Positions 36,062-45,382 of a stretch of DNA of 64,000 bases are shown here, piece after piece. A program made the position numbers and the translations under genes. The DNA lies in contig NZ_LNQC01000042.1 in the NCBI RefSeq assembly GCF_001651855.1, positions 62,001 through 126,000 on the forward strand, written 5' to 3'. The notes beneath the pieces were generated by a model. That model saw only the letters and a list, made by a program, of their open reading frames with translations, had not been told where the DNA came from and did no database searches. Every line of letters starts with the position of its first letter. Position 1 is the first letter of the stretch. This stretch comes from Sinorhizobium americanum. GTDB lineage: Bacteria > Pseudomonadota > Alphaproteobacteria > Rhizobiales > Rhizobiaceae.

Positions 36062-36380
36062 GTTCAACACTCCTGATCAGTCGTTCTCTTGAACGATGGG
36101 TTGGTCGCGACCACCTGTGAACGGATAAGTCTTCTCGAACGCGGCGGCCGTGCCGATGGCGCTCGATCCGAGCCAGATGATCGGAAGAGCGGTTGCTGGG
36201 CTCTTCGGGGATAGATGTGGGGCCTCATGATGAGGAGTGGAAGTATTGATTATCGGAACACGTCGTCCAGGAATCGATAACAATAGCCTCTTGAAAACGC
36301 CGCCCTCAGACTTATCGGCTGCCCACGACGCTCATCCCCTGACCCTTGCCTTCGGATAAAACTCGGGGCAAAAGGCCGCA
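36062..36380. other. divergent intergenic region
   Basis: No coding frame is supported. A 13-base palindrome CCTCATGATGAGG lies at 36223-36235. The stretch 36235-36300 is AT-richer and may hold the promoter of the small exported protein. Nothing else stands out. Confidence 0.5.
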
Positions 36381-38270
36381 ATGATCCAGATCACCGGCCT
36401 CTCCGCCCGCGTCGCGGGCCGTCTTCTCATCGAAAACGCTTCCGTGACGCTTCCGGCGGGCACGAAGGCCGGTCTCGTCGGACGCAACGGCGCCGGCAAG
36501 TCGACGCTCTTCCGGATCATCACCGGCGAACTTGCCGCTGAGGCCGGCAGTGTTTCCGTGCCGAGGAACGCTCGGATCGGCCAGGTGGCGCAAGAGGCAC
36601 CGGGAACGGACGAGCCGCTGATCGAAATCGTGCTGAAGGCAGACAAGGAACGCGCCGCCCTTCTGGCAGAGGCCGAAATCGCCACCGACCCGCACCGGAT
36701 CGCCGACATCCAGACGCGGCTTGCCGATATCAGCGCCCATTCGGCGGAAGCGCGGGCGGCGAGCATTCTTGCCGGACTCGGCTTCGATCACGAGGCGCAG
36801 CAGCGTCCGGCCTCCTCCTTCTCCGGCGGCTGGCGCATGCGCGTGGCGCTTGCAGCCGTGCTCTTTTCCGAGCCGGACCTGCTGCTGCTCGACGAGCCGA
36901 CCAACTATCTCGATCTCGAAGGTACCTTGTGGCTCGAGGATTACATCCGCCGCTATCCGCATACGGTGATCATCATCAGCCACGATCGCGACCTGTTGAA
37001 CACGGCCGTCAACGCCATCGTTCACCTGGACCAGAAGAAGCTCACCTTCTATCGCGGTTCCTATGACCAGTTCGAGCGGCAGAAGGCGGAAGCCGACGAA
37101 CTTCAGATGAAAGCGAAGGCCAAGAACGAAGCCGCCCGCAAGCATCTGCAGAGTTTCATCGATCGCTTCAAGGCGAAGGCATCCAAGGCCCGCCAGGCAC
37201 AAAGCCGCATCAAGGCGCTCGAACGCATGGGCACTGTCGCCGCCGTCATCGAGGATCATGTCCAGGGCTTCTCCTTCCCCGATCCGGAGAAGCAGGTCGC
37301 CTCGCCCATTGTCGCGATCCAGGGCGGTGCGGTCGGATACGAGCCGGGCAAGCCGATCCTGAAAAGGCTTAGCCTGCGCATCGACGCGGACGACCGCATT
37401 GCGCTGCTCGGCTCCAACGGCAACGGCAAGTCGACCTTCGCGAAATTCATCTCCGGCCGCCTTGCGGCAGAGGCCGGCGAGGTGCGTATCGCTCCGGGCC
37501 TGAAAACCGGCTTCTTCGCCCAGCATCAGCTCGACGATTTGATCCCGACACAAAGCGCCGTCGAACATGTGCGCCGCCGCATGCCGGATGCGCCGGAAGC
37601 AAAGGTCCGCTCGCGCGTCGCACAGATGGGACTATCCACCGAAAAGATGGACACCCCCGCCAAGGACCTTTCCGGTGGCGAGAAGGCGCGGCTCCTCATG
37701 GGGCTCGCCGCTTTCGATCAGCCGAACCTCCTGATCCTCGACGAGCCGACCAACCATCTCGACATCGACAGCCGCAACGCGCTGATCACCGCCCTCAACG
37801 ATTATTCCGGCGCGGTCATCCTGATCTCGCATGACCGCCACCTTATCGAAGCGACCGCCGACCGATTGTGGCTGGTGCGGGACGGAACGGTGACGAGCTA
37901 CGACGGCGACCTCGAGGACTATCGAAGCGTCATCGTCGGCGGCCCCAAGGCGAAGGACGAAAAGCAGAGGACCAACGGCTCGGACGAAAGCCTGTCGAAG
38001 GCCGACCAGCGCAAGGCCAATGCCGACAGGCGCGCGTCGCTCGCGCCGCTCCGGAAAAAGATAAACGAGATCGAGTCCTTGACTGGGAAACTGGAGAAAC
38101 TGATTCAGACGCTCGATGCCGAACTGGCCGACCCGACGCTCTACGAGAAAGCGCCTGCAAAGGCGGCTCAACGCGCAAGGGAACGGGCGGAGGCGGCAAC
38201 AAAGCTCGCCGAGGCCGAAGAGCAATGGCTCGAGCTTTCGGCCGAATACGAGCAGGCGATGGCCGGTTAG
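36381..38270 (+). CDS. ABC-F family ATP-binding protein (ribosome-associated type)
   Basis: A 629-residue cytoplasmic protein with two ABC ATPase domains and no membrane part. Domain 1: Walker A GRNGAGKST near residue 34, signature SFSGGWRMRV near 150, Walker B LLLLDEPTNYLDLE near 170. A charged linker (about 235-310, the P-site tRNA interaction motif region) follows. Domain 2: GSNGNGKST near 345, LSGGEKARL near 433 and LLILDEPTNHLDID near 451. The C-terminus (about 545-629) is a coiled coil rich in Lys, Glu and Ala. This is the Uup/YheS-like architecture: such proteins act on ribosomes in translation. The exact subfamily and target are not settled here. Confidence 0.93.
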   Translation: MIQITGLSARVAGRLLIENASVTLPAGTKAGLVGRNGAGKSTLFRIITGELAAEAGSVSVPRNARIGQVAQEAPGTDEPLIEIVLKADKERAALLAEAEIATDPHRIADIQTRLADISAHSAEARAASILAGLGFDHEAQQRPASSFSGGWRMRVALAAVLFSEPDLLLLDEPTNYLDLEGTLWLEDYIRRYPHTVIIISHDRDLLNTAVNAIVHLDQKKLTFYRGSYDQFERQKAEADELQMKAKAKNEAARKHLQSFIDRFKAKASKARQAQSRIKALERMGTVAAVIEDHVQGFSFPDPEKQVASPIVAIQGGAVGYEPGKPILKRLSLRIDADDRIALLGSNGNGKSTFAKFISGRLAAEAGEVRIAPGLKTGFFAQHQLDDLIPTQSAVEHVRRRMPDAPEAKVRSRVAQMGLSTEKMDTPAKDLSGGEKARLLMGLAAFDQPNLLILDEPTNHLDIDSRNALITALNDYSGAVILISHDRHLIEATADRLWLVRDGTVTSYDGDLEDYRSVIVGGPKAKDEKQRTNGSDESLSKADQRKANADRRASLAPLRKKINEIESLTGKLEKLIQTLDAELADPTLYEKAPAKAAQRARERAEAATKLAEAEEQWLELSAEYEQAMAG

Positions 38271-38453
38271 CTCGATAGACGAGATCGGCGGCTCTATGGC
38301 GTTACACAAGGCACGAATTGGCGCATACGGAAGAACAGACGATGAGCACATTGGACCGTCGTTACACTTATCAAGCAAGTAGTTACCTGGCTTGTCGATC
38401 GGGATTTTGTTGCCGCTGAAGCGCGCTCACGGGGAGTTCGTCTGTCTGCTGAC

Positions 38454-38684
38454 TTGATGCGACGAGCAGTAGAGGAATATGGCCGGACACTGGTCTTGCC
38501 TCCTGACGAAGCATTCTTGGACATTGATGCCATCGCTGTGGCAAATTCCGAGGGGCGAATTTGGTCCATTCGGTTCGATCTATGGACGCAGGAAGAGGGG
38601 CGATCCGATCTATCTCTAGAATGCACCGCTGTCATTGACCGTAGTACGCTCCAATTGGAAATCGAAAACATTCACGTTTTATAA
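38454..38684 (+). CDS. small protein of a DUF7668-like family, apparently 5'-truncated
   Basis: The 76 residues from ATG 38454 read RRAVEEYGRTLVLPPDEAFL, then a Trp-containing WSIRFDLWTQEEGRSDLSLE segment and a final IENIHVL, a pattern I associate with small uncharacterised proteins (DUF7668, name from memory). The same frame stays open and looks homologous further upstream (IKQVVTWLVDRDFVAAEARS) back to a stop at 38343, but that stretch has no ATG, GTG or TTG before 38451. So either translation starts inside the conserved domain, or the gene has lost its 5' end. The patch is lower in GC than both neighbours, which suggests transfer or decay. Confidence 0.5.
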   Translation: MMRRAVEEYGRTLVLPPDEAFLDIDAIAVANSEGRIWSIRFDLWTQEEGRSDLSLECTAVIDRSTLQLEIENIHVL

Positions 38685-38744
38685 TTGCGGCGAGAAAGAT
38701 ATGTCGACCGTGCTACGGTCGAAAGAGCGCGATCGGCCTGCGGA

Positions 38745-39584
38745 TCAGCCGAGTTCGAAGGTCGTAATCCCGTAAATTCGTGGAAGCGGCAGGTCCGACG
38801 CCGGTCCGCGATACATGCGCGCCGTCTCGAAAACCGGCTTCATGTTGTAGCGTTCGCAAAGCGCCCTCGCCGAGGCGTTCGGTTCGGGAATGTCGAGGTA
38901 GATCCGCTGCCCCTTTGCTCCCGCAGCCAGCTTGCGGAAGATGAGGTCGGCACCCGTCTCGTTGTCGGCGAAGAGCGGGCCGATCTTCAACCCTTCGCGG
39001 CAGGCGCGGATCGTCCCGTAGCCGGTGATCGCGCCATCCCTTAGGAGAAGCACACTTCGCCGCGTCGGCAACTGCTTCGTCCACTCGTACAGAAAAGCGT
39101 CACGGCGCGCCGGATTGAAGCGGCGGTCATAGTCGGTCAGGGCTGCGACATGAACTGGAGCCACATCGATCAGATGGGTGCCCGGCGGTTCGGACACGTC
39201 GACAGAACCGCCATAGCGGACATTTGCATGCGCCCGGGCAAAGCCCGATTTTCGGTAGTTGTCCTGCTGCGCGACCACTCCGTCGAGGCCGATGACGCGG
39301 CCTGCGGTGCTGGCGATCGCTCGCTGCCAAAGAGCGAAGCCGATCCCCCGGCCCCGAAAGGCCGGATCGGCGATATAAAGGCCTAAAAAGGCATAGTGGG
39401 TGCCATACCGCACGAGGGAGATGGCGGCGGCGAGAGTCTCCGCTTCGGTCGCAACCCAATAACCTTCCGGATCGGCGGCCCAGAACGCATTTGCGTCTTC
39501 CAGGCCGGGATTCCATCCCTCCCTCGCCGCCCAGTCGATGATCGTGTCAAGCTCGGCGCGCGTCGCGCGGCGGATGTTCGGCAT
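38745..39584 (-). CDS. GNAT family N-acetyltransferase, two-domain
   Basis: A 279-residue acetyltransferase. The N-terminal GNAT domain has the acetyl-CoA loop segment LGLYIADPAFRGRGIGFALWQRAI at about 66-89 (R-G-x-G-I-G). A second, diverged domain follows (about 135-279, with LRDGAITGYGTIRACREGLKIGPLFADN), as in the YitH-type C-terminal acetyltransferase domain. ATG 39584 is preferred over 39644. Substrate is unknown. It is divergent from the sugar dehydrogenase and follows the low-GC patch. Confidence 0.9.
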   Translation of the reverse strand: MPNIRRATRAELDTIIDWAAREGWNPGLEDANAFWAADPEGYWVATEAETLAAAISLVRYGTHYAFLGLYIADPAFRGRGIGFALWQRAIASTAGRVIGLDGVVAQQDNYRKSGFARAHANVRYGGSVDVSEPPGTHLIDVAPVHVAALTDYDRRFNPARRDAFLYEWTKQLPTRRSVLLLRDGAITGYGTIRACREGLKIGPLFADNETGADLIFRKLAAGAKGQRIYLDIPEPNASARALCERYNMKPVFETARMYRGPASDLPLPRIYGITTFELG

Positions 39585-39764
39585 GGCAAATCCTCGACTG
39601 TGCTCCGAATAATGAGGGTGCAAGACCATCGTCATCCGAGGCATAACAGATTTGTTTGCATCTTGTGCCCCGAGGTGCCAGCTTGTTTCAAGCTAACTTG
39701 CCCCCCGCCCTCAATCTGCTACAAGGGGCGGCAATAAGTCATACTAATTAAGAGCGAAGCACCC

Positions 39765-40691
39765 ATGTCCCCCATTCGAATTGCCATTGTCGGCGTCGGC
39801 AAGATCGTGCGCGATCAGCATCTGCCGGCGCTTGCCAAGAATGCCGACTATCAACTGATCGCGGCGGCGAGCCGCCATGGAACGGTCGACGGCATCGACA
39901 ATTTCAAGTCGATCGAAGCAATGCTCGAAGCAGTACCGGCGATCGACGCGGTGTCGCTCTGCATGCCGCCGCAATACCGCTATGAAGCGGCCCGCACCGC
40001 GCTCGAGGCCGGCAAGCACGTCTTCCTCGAAAAGCCGCCGGGCGCGACCTTGAGCGAGGTCGCGGACCTGGAGGCGCTGGCGGCGGCCAAGGGCCGTTCG
40101 CTCTTCGCCAGCTGGCATTCGCGCTATGCACCGGCGGTCGAAGCCGCCAAGGCCTTTCTGGCGTCGACGACAATCCGCAATGCCAGGATCATCTGGAAGG
40201 AGGATGTCCGCCACTGGCATCCGAACCAGGAATGGATCTGGGCGGCCGGCGGGCTCGGCGTCTTCGATCCGGGCATCAATGCCCTGTCGATCATCACCCA
40301 TATCCTCCCGCGGCCGATCTTCATAGCCTCGGCGACGCTTGAATTCCCCGAGAACCGCGACGCGCCGATCGCCGCCTCGATCGCCTTCAGCGATGCCCAG
40401 AAGCTCGACGTTTCGGCCGAGTTCGACTGGCGCCAGACGGGCAAGCAGAGCTGGGACATTACTGCCGACACGGAAGCCGGCGAGATGGTTCTCTCCGAAG
40501 GTGGCGCCAAGCTTGCCGTCGACGGCAAGATCGTCCATGACGAGCCGGAGCAGGAATATCCGATGCTCTATCGCCGTTTCGCCGAGATCATCCAGGAGGG
40601 CCGGTCGGACGTCGACCTGTCGCCGCTCCGGCACGTCGCCGACGCCTTCATGCTCGGCCGACGGAAATTCGTGGAAGCGTTCCACGACTAA
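39765..40691 (+). CDS. Gfo/Idh/MocA family oxidoreductase, D-galactose 1-dehydrogenase-like
   Basis: A 308-residue NAD(P)-dependent sugar dehydrogenase. The N-terminal Rossmann fold starts IRIAIVGVGKIVRDQHLPAL with the G-x-G-x-I loop. The family EKP motif is in GKHVFLEKPPGATL near residue 88 (Lys catalytic). The C-terminal domain has WHPNQEWIWAAGGLGVFDPGINALSI near residue 150, where GGLGVFDPGINALS holds the substrate His/Asp equivalents. Size and sequence resemble the Gal-type D-galactose 1-dehydrogenases of pseudomonads and rhizobia, which start the De Ley-Doudoroff route; that assignment is from memory. It is a single gene. Confidence 0.88.
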   Translation: MSPIRIAIVGVGKIVRDQHLPALAKNADYQLIAAASRHGTVDGIDNFKSIEAMLEAVPAIDAVSLCMPPQYRYEAARTALEAGKHVFLEKPPGATLSEVADLEALAAAKGRSLFASWHSRYAPAVEAAKAFLASTTIRNARIIWKEDVRHWHPNQEWIWAAGGLGVFDPGINALSIITHILPRPIFIASATLEFPENRDAPIAASIAFSDAQKLDVSAEFDWRQTGKQSWDITADTEAGEMVLSEGGAKLAVDGKIVHDEPEQEYPMLYRRFAEIIQEGRSDVDLSPLRHVADAFMLGRRKFVEAFHD

Positions 40692-40724
40692 TGGGATTGC
40701 CCCTCATCCACTTGACGTGCGCAA

Positions 40725-41174
40725 TCAGGCCTTCTTCTCCCAACGCCCGTCGCGGTTCTGCTGCCAATAGGTGAGATTGTGCCCCTCGCCCTTCAGCCGC
40801 TTCCATTGGCCGCGCGCCGCCTCGAGTTGCTCCTGGTCATAGCCGTCGAACATGAAGACGACGCGCTCGTAATCGGAAACGGGCGGCGGCTCGGCGCCGT
40901 CAACGAGAAAGCGCACAGTGGACCCGTTGTGATTGACCTTGTCGGCGACGATCAGGATCGGTTGCTCGGCGGCAAACTCACCCGCATCCGTGCCGTGCGG
41001 AAGGAAGCTGTCGTCGCGATAGACCCAGAGATGCGTGTCGAGTGCATCGCGCCTTTCCGCATCGACCGTTTGCACCACCACCCGCCAGCCTCGCTCGAGG
41101 CTCCTGTCCAGGAGCGGCGGCAGGGCGTCCTCGAGTTTCGATTCCGTCAGGTGATAGAAAAGAATTTCGGTCAT
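40725..41174 (-). CDS. holC: DNA polymerase III subunit chi
   Basis: A 149-residue clamp-loader accessory protein that links the replisome to single-strand DNA binding protein. The N-terminus TEILFYHLTESKLEDALPPLL and the middle LDTHLWVYRDDSFLPHGTD are diagnostic of HolC. The C-terminus is a short basic tail. It is downstream of pepA on the same strand, with 130 bases holding two palindromic repeat units between, an order common in alphaproteobacteria. It converges with the sugar dehydrogenase gene. Confidence 0.94.
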   Translation of the reverse strand: MTEILFYHLTESKLEDALPPLLDRSLERGWRVVVQTVDAERRDALDTHLWVYRDDSFLPHGTDAGEFAAEQPILIVADKVNHNGSTVRFLVDGAEPPPVSDYERVVFMFDGYDQEQLEAARGQWKRLKGEGHNLTYWQQNRDGRWEKKA

Positions 41175-41196
41175 GCCGATCTCTCCCGCAGCCCGT

Positions 41197-41239
41197 TACA
41201 GCGCCGCGCGTCTTATCAGACGACGCAAAGGTCGCTGTA
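41197..41239. repeat. dispersed palindromic repeat, copy A (rhizobial type)
   Basis: A 43-base imperfect palindrome with ends TACAGCG and CGCTGTA and an inner GCGCGTCT/AGACGACGC stem. A 42-base copy with only a few differences occurs in opposite orientation at 62395-62436. The element resembles repeats I recall from Sinorhizobium intergenic regions (RIME-like). Confidence 0.8.
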
Positions 41240-41250
41240 GCACCTTGAAT

Positions 41251-41298
41251 TGCTGCATGTTCCCTTAAATCGGCTAGGATCTAAGGGAACATGCAGCA
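41251..41298. repeat. 17-bp perfect hairpin adjoining repeat copy A
   Basis: TGCTGCATGTTCCCTTA (41251-41267) pairs perfectly with TAAGGGAACATGCAGCA (41282-41298) over a 14-base loop. It starts 11 bases after repeat copy A and ends five bases from the pepA stop. It may be the second half of a composite repeat and could act as a 3' structure for pepA mRNA. Confidence 0.8.
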
Positions 41299-41303
41299 GG
41301 CAA

Positions 41304-42797
41304 TCAGGATTCGTAGTTGGCCCGGACCAACTCGTCGAGGAGACGCACACCGAAGCCGGAGCCCCAGGACTGGTTGATCTCATCGGTCGGCGAACCCATC
41401 GCCGTGCCGGCGATGTCGAGATGCGCCCAGGGCGTGTCCTTGACGAAACGCTTCAGGAATTGCGCCGCCGTCACCGAACCACCGTAGCGTCCGCCAGTGT
41501 TCTTCATGTCGGCGAACTTGCTGTCGATCATCTTGTCGAACTCCTTGCCGAGCGGCATCCGCCACAGGCGCTCCTGCGAGGTCGTGCCGGCCTTCAGCAG
41601 TTGCTCGGCGAGCCGATCGTCGTTTGAGAACAAGCCGGCATAGTGATTGCTGAGCGCCACCATGATCGCGCCGGTCAGCGTCGCCAGATCGATCATCGCC
41701 TTCGGCTTGAAGCGCTCGTTGCAATACCAGAGCGCGTCGCAGAGAACGAGCCTGCCTTCGGCATCGGTGTTGATCACCTCGATCGTCTGGCCGGACATGG
41801 ACGTGACGATATCGCCCGGACGCTGCGCACTGCCGTCCGGCATGTTCTCGACAAGCCCGATGATGCCGACGGCATTGACGCCCGCCTTGCGGGCTGCAAG
41901 CACATGCATGAGACCGGTGACGGCGGCGGCACCGCCCATATCGCCCTTCATTTCCTCCATGCCGGACGCAGGCTTGATCGAGATGCCGCCAGTGTCGAAC
42001 ACGACGCCCTTGCCGATGAAGGCAATGGGCTTGTCCTTTGCCTTGCCGCCCTTCCACTGCATCACGACCAGCCGCGGCGGGCGGGCAGATCCTTGCGCGA
42101 CGCCGAGGAGCGCACCCATTCCGAGTTTCTTCATTTCCCGCTCGGTCAAGGTCTCGACCTCGACGCCGAGCTTCTCCAGTTCCTTGGCACGGGCCGCAAA
42201 CTCCACCGGGCCGAGCACATTGGCGGGCTCATTGACGAGGTCGCGCGCCAGGAAGACGCCCTCGCCGACCGCCTGGACGATGGCGAATGCCTTCTTGGCG
42301 GCGATGACCATACCGGTGACGATGGTGACCTTCACCACTTTCTGAGAAGACTTCGAATCGTCGTCGGACTTGCGTGTCTTGTAGCTGTCGAAAACATAGG
42401 CGTTCATTTCCATGCCGAGGGCGAAGTCGGCCGCCGCCTTACCGGTGACCTCGGCGTCCGGCGCATCGATGAAGATGGTCGCCTTCTCGGCTTTGCGCAG
42501 CTTCGCGGCCGCGGCACCGCCGGCTTTCAGCCAGTCGTGGCTCGTGAGCGCCGCGGTGTCTCCAAGGCCGAGAAGAATGATCCGATCCGCCGGCGAGCCA
42601 TGCGGGGCGACGATGTCGAGGGTGGAAAGCGCCTTGCCGGTAAACTTGCCGATCTTCGCCGCCTTCGGCAGCACCCCCTCGGGATCTACGACAGCGGCAC
42701 CGGCCGGTTCCTTCGCGCCGGCGACCTGCAGGAGGACTGCTGAGCCCCCGGTCGGGCGGTGGGATTTGCTGAAAGTGAACTCGAACTTCATCGGCAT
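41304..42797 (-). CDS. pepA: leucyl aminopeptidase (M17 family)
   Basis: A 497-residue cytosolic metallo-aminopeptidase that removes N-terminal residues from peptides; PepA of E. coli also binds DNA. Metal and catalytic motifs are seen: [19 protein letters not shown] near residue 263, [13 protein letters not shown] and the family signature [14 protein letters not shown] near residue 345. N-terminal regulatory domain about 1-170. Length is typical. It is upstream of holC on the minus strand and divergent from lptF with 310 bases between. Confidence 0.96.
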   Translation of the reverse strand: MPMKFEFTFSKSHRPTGGSAVLLQVAGAKEPAGAAVVDPEGVLPKAAKIGKFTGKALSTLDIVAPHGSPADRIILLGLGDTAALTSHDWLKAGGAAAAKLRKAEKATIFIDAPDAEVTGKAAADFALGMEMNAYVFDSYKTRKSDDDSKSSQKVVKVTIVTGMVIAAKKAFAIVQAVGEGVFLARDLVNEPANVLGPVEFAARAKELEKLGVEVETLTEREMKKLGMGALLGVAQGSARPPRLVVMQWKGGKAKDKPIAFIGKGVVFDTGGISIKPASGMEEMKGDMGGAAAVTGLMHVLAARKAGVNAVGIIGLVENMPDGSAQRPGDIVTSMSGQTIEVINTDAEGRLVLCDALWYCNERFKPKAMIDLATLTGAIMVALSNHYAGLFSNDDRLAEQLLKAGTTSQERLWRMPLGKEFDKMIDSKFADMKNTGGRYGGSVTAAQFLKRFVKDTPWAHLDIAGTAMGSPTDEINQSWGSGFGVRLLDELVRANYES

Positions 42798-43107
42798 ACA
42801 GGAACTCCGGCATTTCTGGTGGGCTTCCGTCCGGCTGTTACCGGACGGCTACAGTGGCGGACATTCGCGACGCCGACCATGTTCAAAACCGTGGCGCGCA
42901 CCCTTCTCGCTTTTGAAGCGCTTGGCAAGATGCCCGCACATGTTTACATGCGGTTAACCGCAGTTCTTCGCCTTATATTATCCCTGTTGTTCGAGACTCT
43001 GTGTTTCAAGGCGGGAAACGGAGACCGGTTCGGCCGGAACGCGAATACGAGGCTCGTAAACGCATGAACGGCTCGAATGAAGAGCAGGATTTGGGTCGGA
43101 AACGGGT
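42798..43107. other. divergent intergenic region upstream of lptF and pepA
   Basis: No gene is supported. It contains a perfect 14-base palindrome TGCGGTTAACCGCA at 42949-42962, followed 12 bases later by TATATT (42974-42979), a possible -10 box for the lpt operon. The palindrome could be an operator. The rest has ordinary GC and no clear signal. Confidence 0.55.
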
Positions 43108-44280
43108 ATGAAGCTGATCGAACGCTACATCTTCCGGCGCGCCATGATCATGTTCCTGGCAACGCTCCTGCCGCTGCTCGGCATCGTCTGGACCACGCAG
43201 GCGCTGAGCAACGTCAACCTCGTCACCGACAGCGGCCAGTCGATCTTCGCCTTCCTCAAGCTCGCAACCTTGATCCTGCCTTCGGTGGTCCCGATCATCC
43301 TGCCCTTCGCGCTTTTGATCGGCGTCACCCAGACGCTGAGCGTGATGAACACCGATTCGGAACTGACGGTGCTCAACGCCGCCGGCAGCTCGCGCATGTC
43401 GGTCATCCGGCCGGTGATTTATCTCGCCGTCGGGCTGAGCGTCCTATCCTTCGTCATCGACAATTTCGTCGAGCCCTATTCGCGGGTTGCCGTGCGCAAG
43501 ATGATTGCGACGGCGCACGCCGACCTGCTTTCCTCGGTCGTGCAGGAAAACGCCTTCCGGAAGATCACCGACGGGCTTTACGTGCAGGTCGCCGCACGGC
43601 GCAGCGGCGGCGTCCTGCACGGCATCTTCGTCGCCGATTCGCGCAATCCGAATTTCGAACTCGTCTATTATGCGCGCGAGGGCGCCGTTGACGAGGAGCG
43701 CTCGGCACTGGTGATGAAGGACGGCGAGGTCCACCGCAAATTGCCGGACGGCGGCGTCTCGGTCATCAAGTTCGATTCCTATGCCTTCGATCTTACCGAC
43801 ATGACCAGGGCGGCGGGCGAGGCCACCATCCGGGCCAAGGATCGAGACCTCTTCTATCTCATCGATCCCGATCCGGAAGATCCTTCCTACAAGCGCTCGC
43901 CGCTGACCTTCACGGCAGAACTGCATCGGCGCCTTACCGAATGGACCTACCCGCTCCTCTTTGGATTGATCGCCCTCGTCGTCAGCAGCGATGCCCGCTC
44001 GCACCGGGAGGCACGCGTTCATCCGACGATCAGTGCCGTGGGCGCCGCCCTCGTCGTCCGCTGGATGACCTTCTACGCCGGCAACAGTGCGGAAGATTCG
44101 ATCTGGTTCGTACCGCTCATGTATCTGGTGCCGCTTGTGACCGGCGCCTTGGCGATCCGCCAGCTCGCCAGCAACCGCCGCCTCGACATACCCATGACGT
44201 GGAAGGAAAAATTCACCGACCTCATGCTGCGGCTTCGGCTCGCGCGGCCGGCCGGCGCTGACGGGGAACAGGCGTCATGA
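43108..44280 (+). CDS. lptF: LPS export ABC transporter permease LptF
   Basis: One of the two permease subunits of the LptB2FG complex that extracts LPS from the inner membrane. The 390-residue protein has an N-terminal membrane part (ERYIFRRAMIMFLATLLPLLG, then helices to about 125), a periplasmic jellyroll domain (about 130-265) and C-terminal helices (about 275-360). The YjgP/YjgQ signature is in LPSVVPIILPFALLIGV and MNTDSELTVLNAAGSS. It overlaps lptG by four bases (ATGA). Start ATG 43108 fits the family. Confidence 0.95.
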   Translation: MKLIERYIFRRAMIMFLATLLPLLGIVWTTQALSNVNLVTDSGQSIFAFLKLATLILPSVVPIILPFALLIGVTQTLSVMNTDSELTVLNAAGSSRMSVIRPVIYLAVGLSVLSFVIDNFVEPYSRVAVRKMIATAHADLLSSVVQENAFRKITDGLYVQVAARRSGGVLHGIFVADSRNPNFELVYYAREGAVDEERSALVMKDGEVHRKLPDGGVSVIKFDSYAFDLTDMTRAAGEATIRAKDRDLFYLIDPDPEDPSYKRSPLTFTAELHRRLTEWTYPLLFGLIALVVSSDARSHREARVHPTISAVGAALVVRWMTFYAGNSAEDSIWFVPLMYLVPLVTGALAIRQLASNRRLDIPMTWKEKFTDLMLRLRLARPAGADGEQAS

Positions 44281-45359
44281 TCCTCAACACCCTCGGACGC
44301 TATTTCTTCAAGCGTTACATCGTCACCACATTCTGGTTCCTGGTCGGCATCTTCGCGCTGATCTTCATCATCGATTTCAGCGAGCTCTCCAGCCGCATGT
44401 CGGCCCTGCCGCATTACACGGTCAGCGGCGCCCTGTTGATGACGACGTTCCGCATCCCGACCATCCTGCAGCAGACGGTACCCTTCGTGGCCCTGTTTTC
44501 CGCCATGGCTGCACTGATCTCGCTCAACCGCCGCTACGAGCTGGTCGTCACGCGGGCCGCCGGTATCTCCGTGTGGCAGTTCCTGAGACCCTTCGTGCTG
44601 GGCGCTTTTCTCTTCGGCGTTCTCGCCGTCGCCGCGCTCAACCCGCTTGCCGCCTGGGGAACAAAAAAGGCCGAAGCGCTGGAGGCGGAATGGGGTTCCT
44701 CCCGCTCGGCGCAATCCAATTCGATTCCGTGGCTTCGCCAGATCTATGACGGCACGGACACGATCATCGGCGCCCGGTCCGTCCAGAACGGCGGCACGGA
44801 GCTCATCAACGTCACCGTCATCCACTTTGATCCACAGGGAACCATCATCCTGCGGCAGGATGCCAAATCGGCGAAACTCGAAGATGGTTACTGGCTCCTT
44901 AACGGGGTCACCGAAAGTGGCAACGGACGCCTGCCCCGCCGTCTGGAAACGGTACGACTTCGCACCAATCTGAAAGCCGATTTCGTTCAGGAACGCTTGG
45001 CAAAGGCTGATTCCATTCAGTTTTTCGACCTGCCGCACAAAATCGAAGTGGCCCGATCCTTCGGCTTCTCGACCGACGCCATGGAGACCCAGCTACACTC
45101 GCTCCTATCGCTGCCACTGCTTCTCGTTGCGATGACTCTGATCGCCGCCTGCGTGTCTCTAAAATTTAGCCGGTTCAACCAATCGCGCTCCGTAATTCTC
45201 GGTGGAATCCTCTCAGGCTTCGTGCTTTATGTCGTCACCGTGCTTGTCAAAGCATTCGGGAGCAGCGGTATCGTGCCTCCTTTCGTTGCAGCCTGGCTGC
45301 CAGTTGTTGTAGCGATGGCGCTGGGCTCGACGATTCTATTGCATCAGGAGGATGGCTAG
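44277..45359 (+). CDS. lptG: LPS export ABC transporter permease LptG
   Basis: The second permease of the LPS extractor. The 360 residues begin LGRYFFKRYIVTTFWFLVGIFALIFIIDF and include RIPTILQQTVPFVALFSAMAALISLNRRYELVVTRAAGIS (about 60-100), typical of LptG. A periplasmic domain (about 130-250) and C-terminal helices follow. The start is inside the lptF stop and lptD starts 24 bases downstream of this stop, so all three envelope proteins come from one operon. The ATPase LptB is not in the window. Confidence 0.95.
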   Translation: MILNTLGRYFFKRYIVTTFWFLVGIFALIFIIDFSELSSRMSALPHYTVSGALLMTTFRIPTILQQTVPFVALFSAMAALISLNRRYELVVTRAAGISVWQFLRPFVLGAFLFGVLAVAALNPLAAWGTKKAEALEAEWGSSRSAQSNSIPWLRQIYDGTDTIIGARSVQNGGTELINVTVIHFDPQGTIILRQDAKSAKLEDGYWLLNGVTESGNGRLPRRLETVRLRTNLKADFVQERLAKADSIQFFDLPHKIEVARSFGFSTDAMETQLHSLLSLPLLLVAMTLIAACVSLKFSRFNQSRSVILGGILSGFVLYVVTVLVKAFGSSGIVPPFVAAWLPVVVAMALGSTILLHQEDG

Positions 45360-45382
45360 TGGCGGCAGGCAACCGCGGACCT

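Noticed and set aside
38685-39044. 119-codon plus-strand frame after the small low-GC gene
   Set aside because: Mostly antisense to the GNAT gene and lacks domain features.
42759-43067. 102-codon frame between pepA and lptF
   Set aside because: Overlaps the pepA start and the palindrome region, has no ribosome site and no plausible protein pattern.
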